Assembly: GCF_002105195.1 (NCBI RefSeq)
Contig: NZ_MUHU01000027.1
Coordinates: forward strand, 1 to 55,136
Direction of reading: 5' to 3'
Length of the DNA: 55,136 bases
Source: Derxia lacustris
GTDB taxonomy: Bacteria > Pseudomonadota > Gammaproteobacteria > Burkholderiales > Burkholderiaceae_E
The notes under the pieces are model-generated. The model was not told the origin of the DNA. It saw only the letters and a program-made list of their open reading frames with translations, and did not search any database. The position numbers and the translations under genes were made by a program. This document shows, one piece after another, positions 21,391 through 29,840 of the stretch; position 1 is the first letter of the stretch, and every line of letters begins with the position of its first letter.

Positions 21391-22394
21391 GAGTGTTCTT
21401 GCGAGGAAAGCCGGGAAGGGATGAGCAGGCTGGCGCCGGTGGCGGCGAGCGCCACGGCCAGCATGAGCAGGTGAAGTTGCACGGCGGCGCCGAGCAGACC
21501 GGCGGCTGGGTGGCCGAACGGCGCGAGGCCCAGCAGCACGCCGGTCTCGAAACTGCCGGCGCCGAGCGGCGCATGCACCGGCAGCACGGTGGAAAGATCG
21601 CCGCCGATGGCGCCGGCCAGCCCGGCGCCCAGGCCGATGTCGCCGAGCAGCGCCAGCGCGCCGCCGAGTGCGACGAGCTTGAGCCCCCAGGCCAGCCAGG
21701 TGAGTGCGATGTCGCGCGCAAACGCCGCCGGCGCCCGGTCGAGCAGCGCCAGCGCCGCCTCAAGCCGTGGCACGCGCCGCGCCAGCCACGGCGCGAGCCG
21801 GCGGATCAGCGCCGGCGCCACGGCCGAGCCGGCCAGCGCAGCGAGGCCGCCGAGCCGCGCCACGCCCTCGGCGCCGAGCGCAAACGCCAGCCCGCCGATG
21901 CCGGCCAGCGCCTGCAGATCGAGCAGCCGCAGCCACAGCAGCACGCCCAGGCCGCGCGACCGGGGCAGGCCGGCCTCGCGGTTGAGCAGCAGCGGCAGGC
22001 CCAGATCGCCGGCGCGCGCCGGCAGCAGCCAGTTGGCCGCGTTGTTCAGCAGCAGGCAGCGCAGCAGGCAGAGGAAGCCGGGCGCGGGCTCGGCAGCGGT
22101 GGCAGCCGCAGCGGCGGCGCCGGTGGCAGCGGCGGCGCCGACCGGCGCCAGTAGCTGCTCCAGCCGCAGCGCCCGCAGCGCATAGCTGCCGCCCAGTCCG
22201 CCCACGGCCAGCAGCAGCGGCAGCGGCCCGGCGCCGGCCAGCTGGCCGAACAGCGCGCTCCAGCCGACCGTCGCCTCGACCAGCCCGAAATAGCCGAGCA
22301 GCACCAGCCCGCCGACGATGGCGCGCGCCAGTTCGTCGCGCGCGGCGCGGAAATCGTCATCGGTCGGAGCGGGGGAGGAGGCCAGGGCTGACAC
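21387..22394 (-). CDS. lysylphosphatidylglycerol synthase TM-region-like membrane protein (YbhN/AglD type)
   Basis: A 335-residue polytopic protein, Ala/Leu-rich with about eight hydrophobic stretches. It has the asparagine/arginine motif of the family around LLLNNAANWLLPARAGDLG, and VLPVHAPLGAGSFETGVLLGL near the C-terminus. Members are membrane proteins often found with polyprenyl-linked glycosyltransferases and are suspected flippases. It is the first gene of the four-gene minus-strand operon and its stop overlaps the GT2 start. The start is a GTG with no clear ribosome site, so a slightly different N-terminus is possible. The flippase role is inference from context. Confidence 0.82.
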   Translation of the reverse strand: MSALASSPAPTDDDFRAARDELARAIVGGLVLLGYFGLVEATVGWSALFGQLAGAGPLPLLLAVGGLGGSYALRALRLEQLLAPVGAAAATGAAAAAATAAEPAPGFLCLLRCLLLNNAANWLLPARAGDLGLPLLLNREAGLPRSRGLGVLLWLRLLDLQALAGIGGLAFALGAEGVARLGGLAALAGSAVAPALIRRLAPWLARRVPRLEAALALLDRAPAAFARDIALTWLAWGLKLVALGGALALLGDIGLGAGLAGAIGGDLSTVLPVHAPLGAGSFETGVLLGLAPFGHPAAGLLGAAVQLHLLMLAVALAATGASLLIPSRLSSQEHS

Positions 22395-22528
22395 CGTCGG
22401 GAACGACGCTCGGTGGGGAGGGAATGCGCCGAAAGCGAGGGACCGCCCGGCGCGCAGGCCGCGATTCTAGGGGCTTCGGCCAGCCGCTCCGTGCTGCAAT
22501 GGCAGCCCTTTCGCTTCGGGCCGCGCGC

Positions 22529-23476
22529 ATGTCCGCCTTCCTCGACAACCTGCTGCTGGCCTTCCCGCTGTTCGCGCTGGTGCTGCTGGGCTGGTGTCTG
22601 GCGCGCTGGTCGGGCTGGGGCGACGACATGGCCCGGACGCTGCTGCGCTTCGTGTTCTCGATCGGTCTGCCGGCGCTGCTGTTCCGGCTGATGGCCGGGC
22701 TGTCCAAGCTGCCGCCGGTCGATGGCCGGCTGCTGGCGGCCTATTTCGGCAGCGTGTTCGTGGTGTTTGCGCTGGCGCGGCTGGCGGCCTGGAAGGGCTT
22801 TGGCCTGGACGGCGAGGCGCAGTCGGTGTTTGCGCTGGGCGGCGTGTTTCCCAACAACGTGATGCTCGGCATTCCGCTCGCGCGGGTGCTGCTCGGCGAT
22901 GCGGCGCTGCCCGGCGTGGCGCTGGTGCTGGTGTTCAACTCGCTCACGCTGTGGACGCTGGTGACGGTGTCGGTCGAATGGTCGCGCCACGGCGCGGTGT
23001 CGCCGGCCGGCTTTGCCAAGGTGGTCAAGAGCGTGCTGACCAATCCGCTGGTCGCGGCGATCCTGCTCGGCAGCCTGTTCGGCACCACGCGGCTCGATCT
23101 GCCCCGGCCGCTCGACGCCACGCTGGCGATGATCGGCGAGGCCGCCGCGCCGCTGTCGCTGATCGCGCTCGGCATGGGCATCGTCGAATACGGGCTGCGC
23201 GAGGCGCTGGGCCAGTCGCTGGCGATCGCCGGCTTCAAGCTGCTGGCCCAGCCGCTGGTGGCGCTGGGCATTGCGCTGGCCACCGGTCTGGGCGAGATGG
23301 AAACCGCCGTCGCGGTGCTGATGACCTCGCTGGCGACCGGCTCCAATGTGTATTTGATGGCGCAGCAGTTCGGTCGCATGCAGGGCGCGGTGGCCGGCGC
23401 CATCGTGCTGGGGACGGCGCTCGGCGCCATCACCACGCCGCTTGCCATCACGCTGGTGCGGCTGGCGCAGGGCTGA
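22529..23476 (+). CDS. AEC-family transporter (auxin efflux carrier-like permease)
   Basis: A 315-residue inner-membrane permease with about ten hydrophobic helices, including FVFSIGLPALLFRLMAGL, VFPNNVMLGIPLARVLLG and ATGSNVYLMAQQFGR, the typical signature regions of bacterial AEC carriers that export or import organic acids such as malate. Length is normal. The ATG at 22529 is chosen because the first helix follows directly and the family starts here; the frame is open 105 bases upstream. It is transcribed divergently from the glycosyl-transfer operon. The transported compound cannot be inferred. Confidence 0.9.
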   Translation: MSAFLDNLLLAFPLFALVLLGWCLARWSGWGDDMARTLLRFVFSIGLPALLFRLMAGLSKLPPVDGRLLAAYFGSVFVVFALARLAAWKGFGLDGEAQSVFALGGVFPNNVMLGIPLARVLLGDAALPGVALVLVFNSLTLWTLVTVSVEWSRHGAVSPAGFAKVVKSVLTNPLVAAILLGSLFGTTRLDLPRPLDATLAMIGEAAAPLSLIALGMGIVEYGLREALGQSLAIAGFKLLAQPLVALGIALATGLGEMETAVAVLMTSLATGSNVYLMAQQFGRMQGAVAGAIVLGTALGAITTPLAITLVRLAQG

Positions 23477-23488
23477 GCGACGGGCGCT

Positions 23489-23845
23489 TCAGCCGCGGCC
23501 GGCGTGGAAGGCGTCGGCATTGCTGGCCGCAGTCGCGGGCGCGGCCACGCGGCCCGGCCGGCCGACCGGCGTGATGGCGCGGCGCTCGCCGCGCGCCGGC
23601 AGCGGCTGCATTGACGGCGCCGACTGCGCGGCCGATGCCGACGGCGCAGCCGGCGTGGCTGGCGACAGCGGCGGCGGCGCGACCGGCAGTGGCGTTCTGG
23701 CCTGCATGGGGCTGGCGGCGGCGCGGCCGCGTTGCGGCGCGCTGGCGGCCCGGCCGCGCGCGACCAGCCCGGCGGAGGGGCTCGGGGTGCGGGCGGCAAG
23801 GCGGTACAGGCCGGGACGGCCGAAGTGGGGCGATTGGATGGGCAT
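23489..23845 (-). CDS. small Pro/Ala-rich protein of unknown function
   Basis: A 118-residue reading frame starting MPIQSPHFGRPGLYRL and rich in Ala, Pro, Ser and Arg, with no domain I recognise. AGGAAG lies six bases before the ATG, and a promoter-like element at 23903-23908 with an upstream direct repeat is placed exactly as for the gene at 29127-29636. That is the main reason to believe it is real despite its low-complexity composition. It is convergent with the AEC gene and divergent from the large regulator. In high-GC DNA, open frames of this size arise by chance, so protein evidence would be welcome. Confidence 0.55.
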   Translation of the reverse strand: MPIQSPHFGRPGLYRLAARTPSPSAGLVARGRAASAPQRGRAAASPMQARTPLPVAPPPLSPATPAAPSASAAQSAPSMQPLPARGERRAITPVGRPGRVAAPATAASNADAFHAGRG

Positions 23846-23902
23846 GGCGGCTTCCTGTCTGCGTTCGCGGGGCGATCCTCGTGGCGCCTCGTCGTGGCGC
23901 AG

Positions 23903-23957
23903 ACACTAGGCGGCACAGGTAAAAGCCGCAGCTTTTGTGCGGTATCAGTTTGGTATC
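23903..23957 (-). promoter_or_regulatory. promoter with upstream direct repeat GGTATC-N5-GGTATC (site 1)
   Basis: On the plus strand GGTATC occurs at 23941-23946 and 23952-23957, an 11-bp period, and lies between the small gene (minus) and the large regulator (plus). On the minus strand a -10-like TAGTGT is at 23908-23903, exactly 32 bases from the repeat. The same spacing and repeat are found at 29702-29756. An AAAAGC/GCTTTT stem lies in between. I read it as the operator of the local XRE/AAA/TPR regulator; this is inference. Confidence 0.6.
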
Positions 23958-24029
23958 CCGGTTTTACCTGCTGCCCTGCCGCATTCCCGAGTCCAATCCG
24001 CGGTTCGACCTGCAAAGCCGGACTGGACC

Positions 24030-27000
24030 ATGGAACCGAGTTGCGAACCCAAGGCTGCCGTACTCGATGGCCGGATCGTGCTGAACCCCGAGGCGCTCAA
24101 GGCGCACCGGCGCCGGCTCGGCCTGAGCCAGGACGGCCTGGCCGATCTCTGCTTCGAGCGCCGCGCGGTGGTGTCCATCGCCTCGATCAAGCGCGCCGAG
24201 AGCGGCCGCTCGGTGCTCTACCGTACGGCGCGCAATCTGGCGCGCATCTATCAGGTGGAGGTCGAGGCGCTGGTCGAGCCGGCGGCGGCGCTGGCGCTGG
24301 CGGCCGCACTGCCTGCCACCGTTGCCGCAGCCGACGATGACGCCGCCGAGCTGCGCACCGTGGTGGCGCTGCGGCTCGATCCGCCGCCGCCGGCCGCGCT
24401 GGCGCCGGCCTGTGCCGCGCTGGTCACGCAGTTCGGCGGCCAGCTGCTGCCGGCCGGCGCCGGCGGCTTTGCCGTCTTCGGTCTGCCGCGCGCCTTTCGC
24501 AGCGATGCCGAGCGCGCGCTGCGCAGCGCCATCGCGCTGGCCCGGCTGCTGCACGACGCCGGCCAGCGCATCGAGCTGGGGCTGGCCGGCTGGCCCGGGC
24601 CGGCGGCCGCGCCCGATGCGCCGCCGGCCGATCTGGCGCTGCGCGGCAGTGCCGTGCTGCTGCGCAGCAGCCTCGCGCCGCTGCTGCGCGACCGCTTTCT
24701 GTTCGAGCCGGCCGGCGCCGACTGGCTGCTCTGGCGCGGCGAGCGCAGCGACGACCTCGACCGCGAACTGCCGCTCTGCGGCCGCCATCTGGAGGTGAGC
24801 CATTTCAAGTCGATCGCCGAGGCGGCGGTGCGCGACCAGTGGGGCCATGTGGTCTATGTGCGCGGCGTGGCCGGCATCGGCAAGTCGCGGCTGACCGCCG
24901 AATGCCGCGAGATCGCCCAGCAGAGTGGGCTGAGCGTGCATCAGGGCAATGTGCTCGACTTTGGCGGCGAGGGCGGCCTGTCGGCGCTGGCCGCGCTGGT
25001 CGAGGGCCTGCTCGGCGGCGCCGATGCCCAGCTCGGCGCGGCGCTGGCCATGCTGCCGGTCGAGGCGGCCTGTGCGCTGCGTCCGCTGCTCGGGCTGCCG
25101 CAGCCAGCCGGACTGGCCGGCGTCGATGTCGCGCTCGGCTATGAGCAGCGCATGGCGCGGCTGCGCGATGCCGTCGGCCATCTCATCCTGCAAGTGGCGG
25201 TGCGGCAGCCGCTGCTGCTGGTGCTGGAGGACATCCACTGGGCCGACCGGCCGCTGTTCGAGCTGCTCGGCGGTCTGATCCACGACCTGCGCGAGGCGCC
25301 GGTGCTGTGGCTGCTGACCTCGCGCCATGAGCGCGATCCGCTCGACAGCCAGCTGCGCCCCGGGCTGGCCGATGCCGCGCTCACCCTGCTCGATCTGGCG
25401 CCGCTGCGCGCCACCGAGGCCGCCGCGCTGGCGGCGCAGTTCGACGCCGCCGATGCCGACTGGCGCGAGCGCTGCGTGGCCCAGGCCCAGGGCAATCCGC
25501 TGTTCCTGACCCAGCTGCTGCACGGCAAGCGGCTGGGCGCCGTGCCCGACAGCCTGCGCAATCTGGTGCAGACCAAGTTCGACGAGCTTTCGCGCAGCGA
25601 CTGCCGCACGCTGCGCGCCGCCTGCGCGATCGGGCCGCGCTTCGGGCTGGCGCTGCTGCGCCAGGTGATCGACGAGCCCGACTACCAGCCCGAGCTGCCG
25701 CTGCGCCAGCATCTGCTGCGCGCGCTTGGCGGCGGCGACTACGGCTTTGTGCACGACCTGATCCAGCGCGCCATCCATGACGCCATGCCCGCGGCCCAGC
25801 GCTGCCAGCTGCACCGGCGCATCGCCGCCGCCTATGCCGGTAGCGACGCCATGCTGCATGCGCTGCATCTGCACCGCGCCCGCGATGCCGCCGCGCCGGC
25901 CGCGCTCGCCGCCGCCGCGCGCGACAAGCTGGCGCTGCATCAGTACCCGGCCGCGCTCGAACTGGCGCGTGCCGGCGTCGCGGTGGATTACGCGCCGACC
26001 GATCCGGTGGCCGCGCATCTGCTGTGCGGCGAGATCGCCGCGCGCCACGGCCTCACGCAGGAGGCGCACGACCGGTTCGCCGCCGCCCACGACCAGGCCG
26101 GCGATGTCGGCCAGCGGCTCGCGGCGGCCGTGGGGCTGGCGCGCATGCTCAATCTGCTGGAGCGGCTCGATGCCGAGGAGCGGCTGATCGACACCAGCCT
26201 GCCGCTGGCCCAGGCCGCCGGCGAATCGGCCCGGCTGGCCGAGCTGCACTACCTCAAGGGCAATCTGTACTTCCCGCGCGGCGACTTCGCCACGCTGCGC
26301 CATCACCAGTCCGAGGCGCTGCGCCATGCGCGCGGCGCCGGCGCGGTCGAGACCGAGGCGCGCGCGCTCAGCGGCCTGGGCGACTCGTATTACGCCGAAG
26401 GCCGCATGACCACCGCCGCCAGCGTGTTCCGCGACTGCCTGGCGCTGTGCGAGCGCCACGGGCTGGTCGAGATCGAGGCGGCCAACCGCTTCATGCTCGG
26501 CACCGTGCGGCTGTATGCCAACCAGACCGAGCTGGCGCTGGCCGATGCGCTCGCCTCGGCCGAGATCGGCAGCCGCGCCGGCAACCGCCGCGCCACCGTC
26601 GTCTCGCGGCTGACCGCCGGCTGGGCCTGGCTGTCGCTCGGCCGGCCCGACGCCGCGCTGCCCGAGATCGAGGCCGCGCTGGCGCTGGCGCTCGAACTCG
26701 GCGTCGCGCGCTTCGAGCCCTTTCTGCTCGAAAGCCGGGCCCGGGCGCACTGGATGCGCGGCGCTTCCGAGGCTGCCCGCGCCGACATCCGGCGCGCGCG
26801 AGCTGGTCGAGCAGTTGCGCATCGCCAGCTTCATCGGCCCCTGGGTGCTGGGCACGCTGGCGCTGCTGAGCGATGCCGCGGCCGAGCGCGACCAGGCCAT
26901 CGCCGCCGGCAATGCGCTGTTGGAAGGCGGCTGCGTCGGTCACAACCACTACCGCTTTCGCGTCGCCGCCGCCGAAAGCTGCCTGATCCACGGCGATGTG

Positions 27001-27213
27001 GCCGGCGCGCGCGCCCAGGCCGAGGCGCTGCACCGGCACACCCTGGCCGAAGGCTGCGCCTGGGCCGATCACCACATCGCGCTGATCGGCGCCGGTGCCG
27101 ATGCGGCCGAGCGGCGACCCGGCGCGGCCGAGCGGCTCGGCCAGCTGCGTGCGGCGGGGCTGGCCGCCGGGCTGGCCGGCGTGATGCCGCGCTTCAACAC
27201 CCTGCCGGGCTGA
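24030..27213 (+). CDS. large XRE-HTH / AAA ATPase / TPR transcriptional regulator, frameshifted as written
   Basis: A signal-transduction ATPase of about 1060 residues. Residues 1-75 hold an XRE-type helix-turn-helix (KAHRRRLGLSQDGLADLCF). Residues 105-200 resemble a degenerate nucleotide-cyclase fold. The AAA/NACHT-like ATPase carries Walker A GVAGIGKSR and Walker B LLLVLEDIHWADRPLF. The C-terminal half is made of TPR-like helical repeats. At 26791-26801, in the tract GGCGCGCGCGA, the reading frame shifts by one base: the conserved C-terminus (LVEQLRIASFIGPWVLGTLA to the stop at 27213) is only readable in the next frame. Without the shift the protein would run into unrelated Arg-rich sequence until 27266. 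This may be a sequencing error, a true mutation or slippage. The start at 24030 is preferred because it leaves operator site 1 upstream. Confidence 0.82.
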
Positions 27214-27232
27214 ACCGGAGCGCATCCGGGCA

Positions 27233-29011
27233 TCAGCCGACCCGTGCGCCGGGGCCGGCGCCGTAGATCAGCTCGGCCAGCCGCTCGGCCTGCTCGATGC
27301 ATTGCTCATGCAGGCCGGCGCCCAGCATCCAGCCACCGGTGAACAGGATCGGCTGCGCCAGCGCAGCGCCGTCGAGCAGCCGATGCGCGCCCACGCTGGC
27401 GTTGAACTGGGCCATCTGGCGCTGCACCTTCAGGCAGTTGGCATCGAGCACGTTGTGCTTGAACAGTGTCCAGGCCTTGTCCGGGGCATAGCCGGCGCCG
27501 CCGCTGGCGGCTTGGCCGCGCGCGCAATCGCGGTAGCCGCTGGCGCCCGCCGCCACGCCGGCCTGGGCATGACGCTGATGCGCGGCCGGCGCCACCCGGT
27601 CGAGCACCAGCGCCTCGGGGATGACATCGGCCCGGTTGAGCAGCGACACGAAGTACTCGGGCAGGCCGGCCGCGTCGTAGACCGGATTGGCCGGATCGTT
27701 CTGGTGGTAGTTGACGACGTAGTCGATGCGGTAGCCGTCGCCATAGTTCTTGCGCACCGGGATGTTGTAGGTGCGCCAGGCCGCGCGGTCGCGCGGCAGC
27801 CGGTGGCTGTCGGTATGGCAGACGGCATAGCTGGCGGTGTAGCGCAGGCTGGCCAGCAGCTCCGGCACGCTCGCCTCGCCCACGCGCGGCGGATTGGCGC
27901 CGAACGCGATCAGGTCGAGCGCGTTGTCGGCATGCACCGCGCTGATGACCAGATCGAAGCGCTCGCCGGGTTCGCCGGGCTGGCGCCGGCCGTCGGCATC
28001 GAGCCGATGCACGACCGCCTTCCCGTCGGCCAGCTCGACCTGCACCGGGCAGCCGGTGAACGAGGCGTAGCGCACCGCCGCGTCGGAGCTGTTGACCAGC
28101 CAGCGGTCGAGGGTTTCGAGCCAGCGGTGGGCGCCGAAGTCGAAGTAGCAGCGATAGGGCTGCTCCTTGCCGCCCTCCTGCACCTTGTAGTACTGGAACG
28201 GCGAGCGCAGCGGCATCGTGCCCGGCCCCTCGGGATCGGCGAAGTACATCGCGCCGATGCGCGGATAGAGGATGTCGTCGGCGGCCTGCTGCACCAGCTG
28301 GCGCACCCGGGCGTCGTCGGCCGGCAGCGGCGCGAGCGGCGGCAGATAGGGGTCGGCTGCGCCGAGGCTGGCCTGACGCTGCTCTTCGATCAGCATGGCG
28401 GCGGTGGCGCGCAGCGGCGCGAGGTCGCGCAGCGTGTCGCGCAGGAAGTCGTCGACCGTGTAGTCGTCGCCGACCTCGCCCGGTCCCGGCGGGCCGTCGT
28501 TGGCGGGCACCTTGTCGAGCCCGAGCCGGTACAGCGCGCTGAAGCCGGTGAGCAGGCCGGCGTTGGGCTCGCTGCCGAGCCGCATGCGCGACTGGCTCAC
28601 GCCCTGGCTCAGGCCGGCGTCGTCGGTGAGCGTGACGCTGCCGTCGGCGGCGGTGTAGGAGGCGGTGTCGAGCAGCGGCTTCATCTCGACATGCAGGTTG
28701 AAGCCCACGGTCTGCATCATCGCGACCATGCGCTTGTAGGCGCTGAGGTTGGCGTCGTTCACGCCGAGGTCGGCCCAGCGGTGGAACGGCTCGCTCGGGC
28801 CGGCGTCGGCATCGCGGCCGTAGTGCCGGCCGAGCTCGACGACCACCGTGTCGGCATTGCCGCCGAGGCCGGGCAGGCGTTCGAACAGCTGAATGTCCAG
28901 CGGCCGGCCGCCGCTGCCGGCACGGCGCTGCTTGAGCTGGTAGGCGGCGGCCAGGCCGGAGATGCCACCGCCGACGATGGCGATGCGAAGGGCTTGCTGC
29001 TCTTGCGACAT
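27233..29011 (-). CDS. NAD(P)/FAD-dependent oxidoreductase (amine-oxidase/phytoene-desaturase fold)
   Basis: A 592-residue flavoprotein. The dinucleotide-binding motif IAIVGGGISGLAAAYQL starts at residue 10 and is followed by an acidic strand end (IQLFERLPGLGGNA). The C-terminal FAD-contact segment is ILFTGGWMLGAGLHEQCIEQ. The middle is family-specific and I cannot assign a substrate. AGGAG seven bases before the ATG supports this start. It lies downstream of, and in the same direction as, the unknown gene at 29127-29636, with operator-like site 2 between them, and is convergent with the large regulator. Its job is probably oxidation of a small molecule under that regulator's control. Confidence 0.85.
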   Translation of the reverse strand: MSQEQQALRIAIVGGGISGLAAAYQLKQRRAGSGGRPLDIQLFERLPGLGGNADTVVVELGRHYGRDADAGPSEPFHRWADLGVNDANLSAYKRMVAMMQTVGFNLHVEMKPLLDTASYTAADGSVTLTDDAGLSQGVSQSRMRLGSEPNAGLLTGFSALYRLGLDKVPANDGPPGPGEVGDDYTVDDFLRDTLRDLAPLRATAAMLIEEQRQASLGAADPYLPPLAPLPADDARVRQLVQQAADDILYPRIGAMYFADPEGPGTMPLRSPFQYYKVQEGGKEQPYRCYFDFGAHRWLETLDRWLVNSSDAAVRYASFTGCPVQVELADGKAVVHRLDADGRRQPGEPGERFDLVISAVHADNALDLIAFGANPPRVGEASVPELLASLRYTASYAVCHTDSHRLPRDRAAWRTYNIPVRKNYGDGYRIDYVVNYHQNDPANPVYDAAGLPEYFVSLLNRADVIPEALVLDRVAPAAHQRHAQAGVAAGASGYRDCARGQAASGGAGYAPDKAWTLFKHNVLDANCLKVQRQMAQFNASVGAHRLLDGAALAQPILFTGGWMLGAGLHEQCIEQAERLAELIYGAGPGARVG

Positions 29012-29104
29012 GTCTGGGCTCCTGTGAGGACTGCGATCGGATGGCGTCACTGTCGGGCCGCCGCCGGCCGGCGGCGCGGCACAAGCCGGCACTGCCGCGC
29101 GACT

Positions 29105-29121
29105 GATACCGAACTGATCCG
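29105..29121 (-). promoter_or_regulatory. imperfect direct repeat GATACC-N5-GATCCG (site 2)
   Basis: A partial match to the GGTATC-N5-GGTATC element in the opposite orientation: one perfect half (29105-29110) and one with mismatches (29116-29121), same 11-bp period, 94 bases upstream of the FAD oxidoreductase start. No -10 element at the 32-base distance seen at the other two sites, so weaker evidence. Confidence 0.4.
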
Positions 29122-29126
29122 GCGGC

Positions 29127-29636
29127 TCAGAGGCGGCCCGGCGCCAGTCCGCTCCAGTCGGCATTGATCGCCGGCATGCCGGCTTGCGGACCGAAGCGGC
29201 GCAGCTCGCCGGCCTGGCGCGAGCGCGCGTTCAGGCGCTGGGCGCGCCAGCCGCTGGCCTGTTCCCGTGCCGGCAGCAGCGCCAGCGCGGCCTGGGTCGC
29301 GTCGATGGCCATCGCCACGCAGGCCAGTTGATGCGCGAGCTCGTCGCGGCCGGCGGCGCTGGCCTGCGCGCCCAGGTCCACGGCCAGGCCGCGCTCGGCG
29401 GCGAGCAGCGCATGCAGCAGCCGGTCGAGCCGACCGGTCAGCGCGGCGGCATTTTCGGCGCCGGTCGGCAGGCGGTCGCCGGCGTCGGCGCCGACCCAGG
29501 GCGCGAGGCGGGCGCGCGCCACGCCGCTGTAGCCGCCGCCAGCGGGCAGGCAGCGGGCGAGTTCATCGCCCCACAGCGTCAGGCGGGCGAGGGCGAAGCC
29601 GAGTTCGGTCGAGTCGAGGCGGGCGGTGGCGGTCAT
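29127..29636 (-). CDS. hypothetical protein, Ala/Leu-rich helical
   Basis: A 169-residue protein with no family I recognise. It is predominantly helical by composition (LGFALARLTLWGDELARCL, LDRLLHALLAAERGLAVDLG, LAHQLACVAMAIDATQAALA), with no membrane segment or signal peptide. The ATG at 29636 has AGGAAA suitably upstream; an in-frame ATG further out would place operator site 3's -10 too close. It precedes the FAD oxidoreductase in the same direction and is divergent from the DUF808 gene. Its promoter at 29702-29756 shares the regulator-type direct repeat, so it probably belongs to the same regulon. Confidence 0.7.
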   Translation of the reverse strand: MTATARLDSTELGFALARLTLWGDELARCLPAGGGYSGVARARLAPWVGADAGDRLPTGAENAAALTGRLDRLLHALLAAERGLAVDLGAQASAAGRDELAHQLACVAMAIDATQAALALLPAREQASGWRAQRLNARSRQAGELRRFGPQAGMPAINADWSGLAPGRL

Positions 29637-29701
29637 GGCGGTTTCCTGGTGCGTTCGGGCCGGTGCCGGGCGGTGGCCGGCGCGATTTGTGTGTGAGCCA
29701 A

Positions 29702-29756
29702 GACTAGGCAAGTCGCCTGGTGCCCGACAGTGCCGGGCGGTATCAACGGGGTATCA
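29702..29756 (-). promoter_or_regulatory. promoter with upstream direct repeat GGTATC-N5-GGTATC (site 3)
   Basis: GGTATC at 29740-29745 and 29751-29756 (11-bp period). A minus-strand -10-like TAGTCT lies at 29707-29702, with exactly 32 bases between, the same geometry as site 1. It lies between the unknown gene (minus) and DUF808 (plus) and could serve either. Confidence 0.6.
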
Positions 29757-29840
29757 GTTCCTGGAGCCGCCGCAGCCCGCGTGGTGGCGGGATATGAGAG
29801 ATTCCGCGCCACCCCTTTCCCCGCGCACGGAGCCCACCGC

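Noticed and set aside
23964..26912. A 982-codon minus-strand frame opposite the large regulator
   Set aside because: Shadow frame: low-complexity translation, no motifs, and the plus strand carries clear HTH, Walker A and Walker B.
27302..29167. A 621-codon plus-strand frame opposite the FAD oxidoreductase
   Set aside because: The minus-strand gene has the Rossmann motif and a ribosome site; the plus-strand product is His/Gly/Ala-rich noise.
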